Assembly (NCBI GenBank): GCA_022567815.1
Contig: JADFGI010000052.1
Location: 1-12,062 of the forward strand
Direction: 5' to 3'
Origin: Nitrospinota bacterium
GTDB lineage: Bacteria > Nitrospinota > Nitrospinia > Nitrospinales > VA-1
DNA: 12,062 nucleotides
Position numbers and translations under genes: made by a program
The notes under the pieces: generated by a model
Told to the model about the DNA's origin: nothing
Database searches by the model: none
Seen by the model: the letters and a program-made list of their open reading frames with translations, nothing else
Part shown: positions 4,218 through 11,165 of the stretch, piece after piece
How the letters are laid out: every line of letters starts with the position of its first letter
Position numbering within the stretch: position 1 is the first letter of the stretch

Positions 4218-6233
4218 ATGAATGATATTGGAGAATTTACTTTACTCATAGCATTGGCGGTCGCTCTGTATGGTTGCGCCGCCTATGTCATGGCTGTCAG
4301 GGGCAACCGTATTGACCTTTACCTGAGCGCGGACAAGACCCCGGTCATCGTGTGGGTGTGTGTGGTTATTTCCTCCGCCGCGCTTTGGAGAGGTTTTATA
4401 ACCAATGATTTCAGCCTTCAATATGTTTGGGCCTATTCCAATAAGGAATTAGATACCTTTTATAAACTCGCCTCGTTCTGGGGCGGGCAAAAAGGTTCTT
4501 TGCTGTTTTGGACGTTGATTCTGACCACCTACATGAACGTGGTCTATTTCCAGAACAGAAAAAAGAATATCCGCCTGATGCCATACGCGATGGCCGTCAT
4601 GCTCGTTATCATTATATTTTTTCTTTTGCTACTCAACTTTTCCACCAATCCTTTTGAGCGCATTCCCCTGCCGCCGGAAGATGGCCGGGGATTGAATCCC
4701 CTACTGCAGAATTACTGGATGGTCATACATCCTCCCACCTTGTATTTGGGATACGTGGGTTTCACTGTTCCATTTGCATTTGCCATGGCGGCTTTGATAA
4801 GCAAAAACCTGGATGACGGCTGGATTCGCCTGACCAAGAAATGGACCCTGCTGGCCTGGTTCTTCTTATGCATGGGCAACTTGTTTGGCGCGTCATGGGC
4901 GTATGTGGAGTTGGGGTGGGGAGGTTACTGGGCCTGGGACCCTGTGGAAAATGCGGCGTTCATGCCTTTGCTGGTCGCAACGGCGTTTTTGCATTCCATT
5001 CAGATTCAGGAAAAAAAGGACATGATGAAGGTGTGGAACATGTCCCTGGTTCTTTTGACTTTCGTGATGACCATTTTCGGAACGTTCATCACCCGAAGCG
5101 GACTGATTCAGTCGGTGCATACTTTTGACGAAGCGACGCTGGGCTACTATTTTCTCGCCTTTCTGGCCGCAATCGTCATTGTTTGCGTTTACTTGATATT
5201 AACAAGGCTCCCACTGCTAAAAAGTAAAAATGAACTGGATTCTCTTTTATCTCGCGAGGCCAGTTTCCTGATAAACAATCTCATGCTTTTGGGCATTGGA
5301 TTCGCCACCTTCTGGGGAACGATTTTTCCCATCATATCCGAAGCCGTCCGAGGCGTGAAAATCACCGTGGGACCGCCGTTTTACAATCAGGTCAATGTCC
5401 CGATAGGGCTGGTTCTTTTGGCCTTGATCGGCATTGGCCCCGTAATCGCCTGGAGACGCGCCACCTGGGTCAACCTGAAAAAAAACTTTCAAATTCCTGT
5501 CATAATTGGTTTGGTCACTGCGGCGGTTTTGTTTCCGATTGTCCCTTTGGGCGGACGGTCAGAAATATTTACCTATGTGACGTTTATTCTTTGCGCCTTT
5601 GTGATGGCTTCCATTCTAAGAGAGTTTCTCAATGGGACGCGGGCGCGGATGAGCCTTGAGGAGGGAGGAAATTTTTTCGGTGAGTTGGGAATCTTGACCT
5701 GGCGTAACAAACGCCGGTATGGAGGATATATCGTACATATTGGTATGGTGCTTATCTTCGCGGGCATTGCCGGGTCTCAGTCGTATAGCATTCATGACCA
5801 GAAGCATCTGAAAATAGGAGAGAGCCTCAAGCTCAGAGATTACACATTAACTTATGAAAAATTAACCGTCGTGGAAGCGACTTCCGTCAAAACGCGCGTC
5901 ATCGCCCAGATTGGCGTTTACAAGAATAACAAGCGCGTGTGGACGGGACGTCCGGAAAAAGAATTTTATAAAGGCCAAAATCAACCGGTGACCGAAGTGG
6001 ATGTTCGTTCTACCATTGTAGAGGATATCTATATTATTCTCGCGGATTTCAGTGAGGATGAGTCGGCGACCATCAAGGTTTACCTGAACCCCATGGTCAG
6101 CTGGTTGTGGACTGGAGGGTGGGTCATTGCCTTTGGAACCATGATCTGCATGTGGCCGGATCGATTGGAGCAGAGGCGGCGGTTGGATCGGATGAAAAAA
6201 CAAGAGGCCATTTTTGCGCCGGCCCAGGAGTGA
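4218..6233 (+). CDS. ccmF: CcmF cytochrome c haem lyase subunit
   Basis: A polytopic inner-membrane protein of the haem-handling family that joins haem from CcmE to the CxxCH motif of apocytochromes, with CcmH and CcmI. Its 671 residues match usual CcmF size (about 630-670). The tryptophan-rich WWD signature is WGGYWAWDPVEN at 234-245. The four histidines linked to haem ligation are recognisable: His171 (MVIHPPTLYLGY), His259 (FLHSIQIQ), His301 (SGLIQSVHTF) and His507 (GGYIVHIG), matching E. coli His173, His261, His303 and His491. A long periplasmic domain follows His507 (about 520-635) before a final membrane helix (about 640-660). It lies 375 bp after ccmE, separated by repeats, and only 7 bp before the ccmH-like gene. 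The ATG is supported by GGTGGAAA seven bases upstream. Confidence 0.97.
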   Translation: MNDIGEFTLLIALAVALYGCAAYVMAVRGNRIDLYLSADKTPVIVWVCVVISSAALWRGFITNDFSLQYVWAYSNKELDTFYKLASFWGGQKGSLLFWTLILTTYMNVVYFQNRKKNIRLMPYAMAVMLVIIIFFLLLLNFSTNPFERIPLPPEDGRGLNPLLQNYWMVIHPPTLYLGYVGFTVPFAFAMAALISKNLDDGWIRLTKKWTLLAWFFLCMGNLFGASWAYVELGWGGYWAWDPVENAAFMPLLVATAFLHSIQIQEKKDMMKVWNMSLVLLTFVMTIFGTFITRSGLIQSVHTFDEATLGYYFLAFLAAIVIVCVYLILTRLPLLKSKNELDSLLSREASFLINNLMLLGIGFATFWGTIFPIISEAVRGVKITVGPPFYNQVNVPIGLVLLALIGIGPVIAWRRATWVNLKKNFQIPVIIGLVTAAVLFPIVPLGGRSEIFTYVTFILCAFVMASILREFLNGTRARMSLEEGGNFFGELGILTWRNKRRYGGYIVHIGMVLIFAGIAGSQSYSIHDQKHLKIGESLKLRDYTLTYEKLTVVEATSVKTRVIAQIGVYKNNKRVWTGRPEKEFYKGQNQPVTEVDVRSTIVEDIYIILADFSEDESATIKVYLNPMVSWLWTGGWVIAFGTMICMWPDRLEQRRRLDRMKKQEAIFAPAQE

Positions 6234-6240
6234 CGGGATC

Positions 6241-6723
6241 ATGAAAACTCATCAAGGAATATTGGCAATTCTGTTGGCCCTGGCCCTGGTTGCCGGGCTG
6301 GCATCCAGCGCCGGAGCGGCAGCGGTTCTTGCGGATATTGAAAACGCGCTCATGTGCAAGTGCGATGATAAATGCGGCAAAGTTCTCATCAACTGTACCT
6401 GTTCGACGGCGGACAAAACCCGCGCGGAATATACCAAAATGCTGGATTCGGGCCTCACTGTGGACCAGATCATCAATATGCAGGTGGATAAGTACGGCGA
6501 AACCGTACTGTCGTCGCCGACCAAGAGTGGATTCAATTTGACTGCCTGGGCGATGCCATTTGTGGCTCTGCTTGCTGGGGGCTTCGGTATCAGTAAAATC
6601 ATGGAGTCTTGGAAACGCAAAGGCGCCCCTGAAGATCAGGACACCGGGGACGAAGAGGCCCCATCCAAATCCGCCAAATATTCCAGCCGTATCCAGGAAG
6701 AATTGGACAAGATTGAGTCATAG
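6241..6723 (+). CDS. ccmH: CcmH-like (CcmH/CycL/NrfF-type) cysteine-rich cytochrome c maturation protein
   Basis: A periplasmic, membrane-anchored thiol protein expected to handle apocytochrome cysteines for the CcmF haem lyase. It has 160 residues: a signal peptide or anchor (about 1-28), a CcmH-type domain and a membrane segment (about 100-120) followed by an acidic/basic cytoplasmic tail. The order ENALMCKC, TKMLDSGLTVDQIINMQVDK, YGETVLSSP fits CcmH (LRCxxC, then a helix, then YGdfVL-P). The active site differs: instead of LRCPVCQ there are Cys39, Cys41, Cys45, Cys52 and Cys54 (CKCDDKC and CTC). The frame could begin upstream at 6214, but the ATG at 6241 is preferred because AGGAG (6226-6230) lies ten bases before it and a clean signal sequence follows. 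It is immediately followed by the ccmI-like gene (TAGATG). Confidence 0.85.
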   Translation: MKTHQGILAILLALALVAGLASSAGAAAVLADIENALMCKCDDKCGKVLINCTCSTADKTRAEYTKMLDSGLTVDQIINMQVDKYGETVLSSPTKSGFNLTAWAMPFVALLAGGFGISKIMESWKRKGAPEDQDTGDEEAPSKSAKYSSRIQEELDKIES

Positions 6724-7071
6724 ATGAATTTTGTCCATTTTATTCAGCTGATACTGGTCATGGCAATTTTAATTGCCGTTGGTGTGCCCTTGTTTCGCGG
6801 GCTTTCCAAAATCAAATTATTTGCAAAACTGGACAAGTCGGGCGAAGAATACAAGCACCTGTTGGTTCGTAAAGAGGAGGTTCTCCTTTCGATCAAGGAT
6901 CTGCAATTCGATTTGAAGACGAACAAGGTTTCCGAGCAAGATTACCAGAAGCAGAGAAAAAAACTTGAACTGGAAACGATCGCTATCCTGGAAAAACTGG
7001 AAAACCTGGAAGAACTGGAAAAAGCAAAAAAGAAAGGCAAGAAATCATCCAATCCCGCCAAAGTGGTTTGA
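6724..7071 (+). CDS. Short CcmI-like membrane coiled-coil protein
   Basis: A 115-residue protein with one N-terminal membrane segment (about 5-25) followed by a highly charged helical region. Residues 46-97 (LLVRKEEVLLSIKDLQFD, KVSEQDYQKQRKKLELE) resemble the N-terminal part of CcmI, in which two membrane segments flank a leucine-zipper-like loop of the type D-L-xE-G-ls--eY-xxr-eLE. The tail is lysine-rich. Classical CcmI also has a large periplasmic TPR domain that binds the apocytochrome C-terminus; it is absent here, so apocytochrome recognition must be done otherwise or elsewhere. The ATG directly abuts the ccmH-like stop, showing tight translational linkage. No better family name can be given from sequence alone. 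Confidence 0.8.
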   Translation: MNFVHFIQLILVMAILIAVGVPLFRGLSKIKLFAKLDKSGEEYKHLLVRKEEVLLSIKDLQFDLKTNKVSEQDYQKQRKKLELETIAILEKLENLEELEKAKKKGKKSSNPAKVV

Positions 7072-7102
7072 ATTCACAGAACTACAATCACGTATTATTC
7101 AG

Positions 7103-7127
7103 AGGTCAATGGCGTTCCTTCTGACCT
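7103..7127 (+). terminator. Weak stem-loop after the ccmI-like gene
   Basis: AGGTCA (7103-7108) and TGACCT (7122-7127) form a 6-bp stem with a 13-base loop, extended by TTC/GAA after a bulge and followed by GAATTTT. It lies about 30 bp after the ccmI-like stop. The stem is weak and the T-run short, so it could be an inefficient terminator or chance. Confidence 0.3.
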
Positions 7128-7158
7128 GAATTTTAACTACACCCGCTTATTTGTTTAT

Positions 7159-7207
7159 GGGCGTCTCGAATGATTCAATCTGGACTATGAGCCAACCCCT
7201 TAAAATA
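7159..7207 (+). repeat. Dispersed repeat family A, copy 2
   Basis: GGGCGTCTCGAATGATTCAA then TCTGGACTATGAGCCAACCC and CTTAAAATA. This aligns without gaps to the copy 144 bp downstream (GGGCGCCTCTAAAAATTCAA, TCCAGGCTATGAGCCAAGCC, CTTATAATA), with about 40 of 49 positions matching by hand. The two form a direct tandem pair within the ccmI-ccmA gap. Confidence 0.75.
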
Positions 7208-7234
7208 CCGGAGACCGCAGACGGCAGGTTGAAA

Positions 7235-7280
7235 ACCAGTTAACTCCGAAAATATTTGGTCCGGCGCTACGCTGGTTGCC
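7235..7280 (+). repeat. Dispersed repeat family D, divergent copy
   Basis: CCAGTTAACTCCGAAAATAT, then TTGGTCCGGCGCTACGCTGG and TTGCCA. It shares AGTTAAC--GAAAAT with 10398-10414 and the hairpin GTCC-GCG-ACGCTGG with 4072-4088. The middle GTTGCCATTC found in the other copies is missing. Confidence 0.5.
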
Positions 7281-7302
7281 ACAGTCAAAATATATCAATT
7301 AA

Positions 7303-7403
7303 GGGCGCCTCTAAAAATTCAATCCAGGCTATGAGCCAAGCCCTTATAATAAGGGCTTGGCGATTGCAAAGGCCAGAAAATATCAATTATTATAGGTCTC
7401 CTT
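7303..7403 (+). repeat. Dispersed repeat family A, copy 3, with a 27-bp palindrome
   Basis: The most complete family A copy, just upstream of ccmA. It contains a perfect palindrome with 13-bp arms, GCCAAGCCCTTAT (7335-7347) and ATAAGGGCTTGGC (7349-7361) around one base. The other copies do not keep these arms, so the palindrome is specific to this copy. Its right part resembles 961-1021. In RNA it would form a strong stem about 60 bases before the ccmA ATG. It has no T-run, so it is not a standard terminator. Confidence 0.7.
7364..7393 (+). promoter_or_regulatory. Possible ccmA promoter inside repeat A
   Basis: TTGCAA (7364-7369), an 18-bp spacer and TATTAT (7388-7393), giving a start near 7400 and a leader of about 20 bases. 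It matches the sigma70 consensus at 4 of 6 and 5 of 6 positions. It would supply ccmABDCG separately from ccmEFHI, which is plausible given the 349-bp gap, but the region is AT-rich and chance matches are easy. Confidence 0.35.
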
Positions 7404-7420
7404 AATAAAAATATCCACTT

Positions 7421-8164
7421 ATGAAAAACACCTCTGAAAATTCCGCCTCTGCTGAACCCGTCATTCAGGTTGCGAATATTCATAAATCCTTTGGCGTTGT
7501 GCAGGCGTTGCGCGGAATCAGTTTTTCATTGCATGCGGGAGATTTCCTGACCATCTTTGGTCCCAACGGCGCCGGAAAAACCACGTTGATAAAAATCCTT
7601 GCAGGTTTGACGCGAGCCACCGGTGGCACGGCCAGGGTAGCCGGTTTCGATGTCAGCAATGGCGATCCCCGCTTGCGGCGGGAAATTGGCGTGATCGCCC
7701 ATGCAACCTATTTGTATGCCGATTTAAGCGCACTGGAGAACTTGGTTTTTTATGCTAAAATGTATGGCTTGGACCACCCTGGGGAAAGAGCGGCGGAGGC
7801 AATCAAAGAGGTGGGGCTGGAAGGGCGAATGCATGATCGCATCGGGACTTTTTCCCGCGGGATGCAACAGCGTATTTCCATTGCGCGGGCCGTCATTCAT
7901 GACCCCTCAATCCTGTTTCTGGACGAGCCCTTCACCGGTCTTGACCCGCATGGTGCGAAAGTGCTCAAACAATATCTTCACTCCCTGCACACGAAAAAAC
8001 GAACCCTCATCATGACCACCCACGACCTCTCCTGTGGATTGGAAATGGGCGACAAGGTTGCCGTCCAAGTGAAAGGACGCTTTGCCTTGTTTGAAAAAAA
8101 AGACAATTTGGACAAAGGCGGGTTTGAGGAATTATATTTTGAGACCATCAATAATGGGAACTAG
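7421..8164 (+). CDS. ccmA: CcmA, ATP-binding subunit of the CcmABCD haem release complex
   Basis: A cytoplasmic ABC ATPase. With CcmB it uses ATP hydrolysis to release holo-CcmE from CcmC/CcmD. It has 247 residues, slightly longer than E. coli CcmA through an N-terminal extension of about 12 residues. Visible motifs are Walker A GPNGAGKTT (47-55), a Q-loop region with His94 where most ABC proteins have Gln (GVIAHATYLY), the signature FSRGMQQR (144-151), Walker B ILFLDEP (164-170) and the H-loop His201 (TTHDL). A signature without the usual SGGQ and a His in the Q-loop are both usual in CcmA-like ATPases, which supports this over a generic transporter. Followed by ccmB after 69 bp. There is no clear Shine-Dalgarno site before the ATG, which lies 20 bases after a possible transcription start. 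Confidence 0.95.
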   Translation: MKNTSENSASAEPVIQVANIHKSFGVVQALRGISFSLHAGDFLTIFGPNGAGKTTLIKILAGLTRATGGTARVAGFDVSNGDPRLRREIGVIAHATYLYADLSALENLVFYAKMYGLDHPGERAAEAIKEVGLEGRMHDRIGTFSRGMQQRISIARAVIHDPSILFLDEPFTGLDPHGAKVLKQYLHSLHTKKRTLIMTTHDLSCGLEMGDKVAVQVKGRFALFEKKDNLDKGGFEELYFETINNGN

Positions 8165-8233
8165 AGAACTCAATATGAGAGAATCCGTTTCTCCGGAGAG
8201 TGATAAGGGTTCCTGCCTGATTTTTTGGATTCC

Positions 8234-8914
8234 ATGTATCTGTATCTCAACCAGATAAAAGCAATTGTCTGGAAGGACCTTGTCACCGAACTGAAGACAA
8301 GGGAACTTTTCAGCAGTATGTTTATTTTTGCGCTCCTTGTCATCATCATTTTCATTTTTTCCGTGGACTTGAGTATCGTCAAGGCCAATGAAGTCGGACC
8401 GGGTGTGTTGTGGGTGGCTTTTCTTTTCGCCGGAACAATGGGGTTGAATCGTTCTTTTATGCTGGAAAAGGAAAATGGCTGTCTTGAAGGGTTGATTCTG
8501 ACCCCGGCAGACCGGACGGCCATCTATTTTGGCAAATTGATAAGCAACCTGATTTTTTTGATGGTCATGGAAATATTTATTTTGCCTCTGTTTATGGTAT
8601 TTTTTAACGTCGATCTCATTCCCTTTTTAGGACCGTTGCTTGTTGTGATTTTTATAGGTACCCTGGGATTTTGTGCCATTGGAACCCTGTTGTCTTCCCT
8701 GTCATCGAATCTGAAAACCAGGGAAATCATGCTCCCCATTCTTTTATATCCTTTGATCGTCCCGGTGATGATTGCCGTGGTGAGGATGACTGGCCAGATT
8801 TTGGACGGAAAGTCATTGGGGACGATGATGAATTGGGTCGGTTTGACACTGGCTTTTGATATTATATTCATAGGGGTTTCCGTATTAACGATTGACCACA
8901 TTTTAGAGGAGTAG
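8234..8914 (+). CDS. ccmB: CcmB, membrane subunit of the CcmABCD complex
   Basis: An inner-membrane protein with about six membrane helices that pairs with CcmA. Its 226 residues match the family size of about 220. The opening LNQIKAIVWKDLVTELKTRE is the typical CcmB amphipathic start (kDL--E-R), followed by LFAGTMGLNRSFMLEKENGCLEGL, a conserved CcmB block, and LPILLYPLIVPVMIA near residue 180. The frame can be extended three codons to a TTG at 8225, but the ATG at 8234 is preferred; neither has a strong Shine-Dalgarno site. The stop lies 4 bp before ccmD, and the end of ccmB carries the ccmD ribosome binding site. Confidence 0.94.
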   Translation: MYLYLNQIKAIVWKDLVTELKTRELFSSMFIFALLVIIIFIFSVDLSIVKANEVGPGVLWVAFLFAGTMGLNRSFMLEKENGCLEGLILTPADRTAIYFGKLISNLIFLMVMEIFILPLFMVFFNVDLIPFLGPLLVVIFIGTLGFCAIGTLLSSLSSNLKTREIMLPILLYPLIVPVMIAVVRMTGQILDGKSLGTMMNWVGLTLAFDIIFIGVSVLTIDHILEE

Positions 8915-8918
8915 TTGA

Positions 8919-9068
8919 ATGGACAACCTCGGATTTTTGTTTGCGGCCAACGCGTTTGTGTGGGCGGGGATCATTTATTACCTGTTCACTTTGAAAAGAC
9001 GCAGCCTTTCCCTTGAACGAGACCTCCAGCTGTTGAAAGAAGTTATCGAAAAGGAATCCAAACAATGA
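8919..9068 (+). CDS. ccmD: CcmD-like small membrane protein
   Basis: A 49-residue protein. CcmD proteins are small single-span membrane proteins that bind CcmC and are needed to release haem-loaded CcmE. The N-terminal part (NLGFLFAANAFVWAGIIYYLF, about 3-23) is one membrane helix, followed by a basic patch (KRR, 26-28) and a short charged helix, the usual CcmD layout. AGAGGAG (8905-8911) lies seven bases before the ATG, the best Shine-Dalgarno site in the ccm locus. The stop overlaps the ccmC start by ATGA, so the two are translationally coupled. Sequence is weakly conserved in this family, but size, topology and position between ccmB and ccmC make the call firm. Confidence 0.88.
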   Translation: MDNLGFLFAANAFVWAGIIYYLFTLKRRSLSLERDLQLLKEVIEKESKQ

Positions 9069-9778
9069 GGGAAGAAGCGGCAGAAGAAACACCGAAGGAA
9101 AATTATATTCTGCTCTGGTTGACGGGTGCTGTGATTTTTGCGGCCATTGCGGCTATCTATCTTTACGTCCCGACGGAAAAGACCGAAGGCGCGGTTCAGC
9201 GCATCATGTATTTTCATCTCCCCTGTGCATGGCTTTCCTTTTTCGCATTTTTTGTGGTTTTTCTGTGCAGCATTTTATTCCTTTGGAAAAGGGAAAGGGA
9301 ATGGGATATTTACGCCCACGCGTCAGCCGAGATCGGAGTGATTTTTTGTTCGCTGGTACTCATTACTGGGCCCCTTTGGGCGAGACCTATTTGGGGGGCC
9401 TGGTGGGTTTGGGATGCGCGTTTGACCTCGACGCTCATCCTTTGGTTGATCTATGTGGCCTACCTCATGCTCCGGTCACAAACAGAGCCGGGTTCCATGC
9501 GGGCGCGGTACGCCGCGGTTATCGGGATTGCCGGGTTCCTTGATATTCCCCTCATCCATTTTTCCGTCCTGTGGTGGCGGTCGTTTCATCCTCTGCCCAA
9601 AGTCATCACCTCCGAAGGAATCGGTACAGGACTCGACACCTCCATGATGGTGACCCTTTTGATTTCCCTCGCGGCGTTCACTTTGTTGTATTTTGTTTTG
9701 ATGGGGCAAAGAGTCCGGCAGGAAAAGTTGAGAGACGAAATTGACCGAATCAAAAAAGATAAACTCTATTCCCATTAA
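9065..9778 (+). CDS. ccmC: CcmC haem-handling membrane protein
   Basis: An inner-membrane protein with six predicted helices that binds haem and attaches it to CcmE. Its 237 residues match the family size. The tryptophan-rich WWD motif is WGAWWVWDARLT at 110-121. The two flanking haem-ligand histidines are His51 (MYFHLPCAWLSFF) and His175 (WWRSFHPLP), equivalent to E. coli His60 and His184. These histidines plus the short WWD motif distinguish CcmC from CcmF and from CcsA. The ATG overlaps the ccmD stop and has AAGGA (9051-9055) nine bases upstream. The next gene begins 38 bp before its stop. The N-terminus carries an acidic stretch (REEAAEETPKEN) before the first helix. Confidence 0.96.
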   Translation: MREEAAEETPKENYILLWLTGAVIFAAIAAIYLYVPTEKTEGAVQRIMYFHLPCAWLSFFAFFVVFLCSILFLWKREREWDIYAHASAEIGVIFCSLVLITGPLWARPIWGAWWVWDARLTSTLILWLIYVAYLMLRSQTEPGSMRARYAAVIGIAGFLDIPLIHFSVLWWRSFHPLPKVITSEGIGTGLDTSMMVTLLISLAAFTLLYFVLMGQRVRQEKLRDEIDRIKKDKLYSH

Positions 9779-10397
9779 GAAATACGCCGCCCTCTACGTA
9801 ACATTATTTGTTGTGGGCCTGTTGTTTTTCTTCGAGCATTTTCGTGAAGAGCCTATTTCAGTAGAAGACGTGAAGGTTAAAGAGAAGTTTGACCGGGAAA
9901 AGTCTTCGGTGGGTTATCTTGCCCCTCGATTTACATTGAGAAACCTCAAGGGAAACCTGATCAGCCTGGACAGCTTTAAAGGGCAGGTAGTGGTGCTGAA
10001 CTTTTGGGCTACCTGGTGCGTCCCCTGCCGAATCGAAATGCCGGCGTTTGAGCATCTTTATCGCCGCTACCGCTCTCAGGGATTGACCGTTCTGGGCGTC
10101 AGCCTGGACAAGGGAGCCGATGAAAAAGTCCGGAAATTTGTTGAGGAATATCAATTGTCCTTTCCGATATTAATAGATTCAGATGGGAAAGCTGAAAAGC
10201 TGTATCCTTCGGTAAGTATTCCTTTCACGTTTGTCATTGATAAAATCGGACGCATCGTCGCCAGGGTGGATGGCGCCAAGAATTGGGAATCCAGTGAAAC
10301 GTTCGAGGCCATCGAGTTTTTACTTAAGCCCCCGTTACACGAGGAGGATAAGTTTAAGGCTCCGCTCGCTGTGCTCACGAGCCCCGGTGAACCTTAG
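9741..10397 (+). CDS. CcmG/TlpA-like membrane-anchored thioredoxin
   Basis: A periplasmic thiol-disulfide protein expected to keep apocytochrome (and CcmH-like) cysteines reduced before haem attachment. It has 218 residues. The membrane anchor is at about 13-31 and a TlpA/ResA-type thioredoxin fold follows from YLAPRFTLRNLKG. The active site is WATWCVPC with Cys93 and Cys96. The cis-proline is Pro161 (SIPFTFVID), and GVSLDK is the usual strand after the active site. The first usable start is a TTG at 9741, with GAGAG upstream (9731-9735), giving a 38-bp overlap with ccmC; an in-frame stop lies just before it. Its place at the end of ccmABDC indicates the CcmG role, although sequence alone fits the wider TlpA family. 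The last 22 residues are encoded by a dispersed repeat. Confidence 0.88.
   Translation: MTESKKINSIPIKKYAALYVTLFVVGLLFFFEHFREEPISVEDVKVKEKFDREKSSVGYLAPRFTLRNLKGNLISLDSFKGQVVVLNFWATWCVPCRIEMPAFEHLYRRYRSQGLTVLGVSLDKGADEKVRKFVEEYQLSFPILIDSDGKAEKLYPSVSIPFTFVIDKIGRIVARVDGAKNWESSETFEAIEFLLKPPLHEEDKFKAPLAVLTSPGEP
10326..10388 (+). repeat. Dispersed repeat family E, copy inside the 3' end of the ccmG-like gene
   Basis: AAGCCCCCGTTACACGAGGA then GGATAAG, and CTCGCTGTGCTCACGAGCCC, match the intergenic copy at 10911 (CCCCGTTACACGGGGAGGA, and TTCGCTGTGCTCACGAGCCC). The repeat is translated: it encodes residues 197-218 of the thioredoxin (PPLHEEDKFK...TSPGEP), beyond the end of the thioredoxin fold. The stop codon lies just downstream. 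Confidence 0.7.
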
Positions 10398-10405
10398 TAG
10401 TTAAC

Positions 10406-10440
10406 AGAGAAAATTGTTGCCATTCGTGTCCAGCGTCACC
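10406..10440 (+). repeat. Dispersed repeat family D, copy 2
   Basis: AGAGAAAATTGTTGCCATTC then GTGTCCAGCGTCACC, matching 4050-4083 at about 30 positions. The hairpin arm CGCTGG found at 4083 has decayed here. It lies 9 bp after the ccmG-like stop, immediately next to the family E copy. Confidence 0.65.
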
Positions 10441-10493
10441 CTAAAGGCGGGGTAGTTCATTGGATATTTGCATGTATGAAGAAAGGCGGAGGC

Positions 10494-10910
10494 ATGTCGA
10501 TCGAGCTTGAAATTCTGAACGTCAATGAAAATTTTTATCAGGCGTTCAATCGTGGTGATCTGAATTTGATGAAGTCGGTTTGGGCACAGAATGATTCCGT
10601 AGTTTGTATTCATCCCGGTTGGGAGGTTCTTCGGGGTTTTGATGTTATTATCCAATCCTGGGAAAAAATTTTCGTGGGTTCGGAAAACCTGGAGATCAAA
10701 TTATCTGAAATTAAAGTGAGCGGCGATGGTGGGATGGTCTGGGTGAGTTGCCAGGAAAATTTGTTTGCCATGTCCATGTCCGGCGTTCAGGTATCCAAGG
10801 TGCACGCCACGAACCTGTTTGAAAAAGTTAGAGATCAATGGAAAATGGTATTGCACCATGCGTCCTCGGTTCCCCAATTGGTCCGCCAGGATCAGATCAG
10901 CAATAATTGA
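10494..10910 (+). CDS. NTF2-like / SnoaL-fold small protein
   Basis: A 138-residue cytoplasmic protein with no signal peptide. The pattern MSIELEILNVNENFYQAFNRGDLNLMKSVWAQND, VVCIHPGW, GFDVIIQSWEKIF, then strands (VHATNLFEKVRDQWKMVLHHAS) is the NTF2-like cone fold of the SnoaL/DUF4440 type. Many uncharacterised relatives begin just this way, with a helix carrying FY-AF---DL--M---W. The biochemical role is unknown: the fold serves as enzyme, binding domain or scaffold, and no catalytic set can be assigned. The frame begins 6 codons earlier at 10476; the ATG at 10494 is preferred because the family starts here and AAAGG lies about seven bases upstream. It stands between repeats, and there is no evidence that it belongs to the ccm operon. 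Confidence 0.8.
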   Translation: MSIELEILNVNENFYQAFNRGDLNLMKSVWAQNDSVVCIHPGWEVLRGFDVIIQSWEKIFVGSENLEIKLSEIKVSGDGGMVWVSCQENLFAMSMSGVQVSKVHATNLFEKVRDQWKMVLHHASSVPQLVRQDQISNN

Positions 10911-10985
10911 AAGCCCCGCCCCGTTACACGGGGAGGAAAACCTGCTACGCAGGAGGGCTGACGTTCGCTGTGCTCACGAGCCCTG
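10911..10985 (+). repeat. Dispersed repeat family E, copy 3 (chain of hairpins)
   Basis: Three stems in a row: CCCCG-TTACA-CGGGG (starting about 10920), CCTGC-TAC-GCAGG (10940-10952) and AGGGCT...AGCCCT enclosing TTCGCTGTGCTCACG. It begins directly after the stop of the NTF2-like gene. It is homologous to the minus-strand copy at 4134-4193 and to the copy inside the ccmG-like gene. No T-run follows, so it is not a classical terminator, though the stems could end or protect transcripts. Confidence 0.65.
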
Positions 10986-11012
10986 AAAAGCTAAATCCAT
11001 TACACGTTAATA

Positions 11013-11035
11013 CTGGGTCGAGCGCTACGCTGCCA
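11013..11035 (+). repeat. Short relative of repeat family D
   Basis: ACTGGGTCGAGCGCTACGCT then GCC. It shares GGTC--GCGCTACGCTG with 7258-7277 and the same arrangement with 4072-4088. Only the hairpin end of the family is present. The rest of the 255-bp gap before the GH15 gene (11036-11165) shows no feature I can support. Confidence 0.4.
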
Positions 11036-11165
11036 TGAAAGCTTTTTTTCAGCAACCTGCCAAAATTTATGATAATAATTGCATGCAGGACGATGCGTTT
11101 TCTTTTCTGGTTATTAGAATGCTTCGATGTTGTTTAGCCAAGGAAGGTCTTCAGGGTATCACGTT

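Noticed and set aside
5862..6242. A 126-codon open frame on the minus strand opposite the end of ccmF
   Set aside because: It is antisense to the conserved C-terminal part of CcmF, without motif or neighbour support.
8174..8257. A 27-codon mini-frame between ccmA and ccmB
   Set aside because: No Shine-Dalgarno site or membrane segment, and it overlaps the ccmB start. It is short enough to occur by chance.
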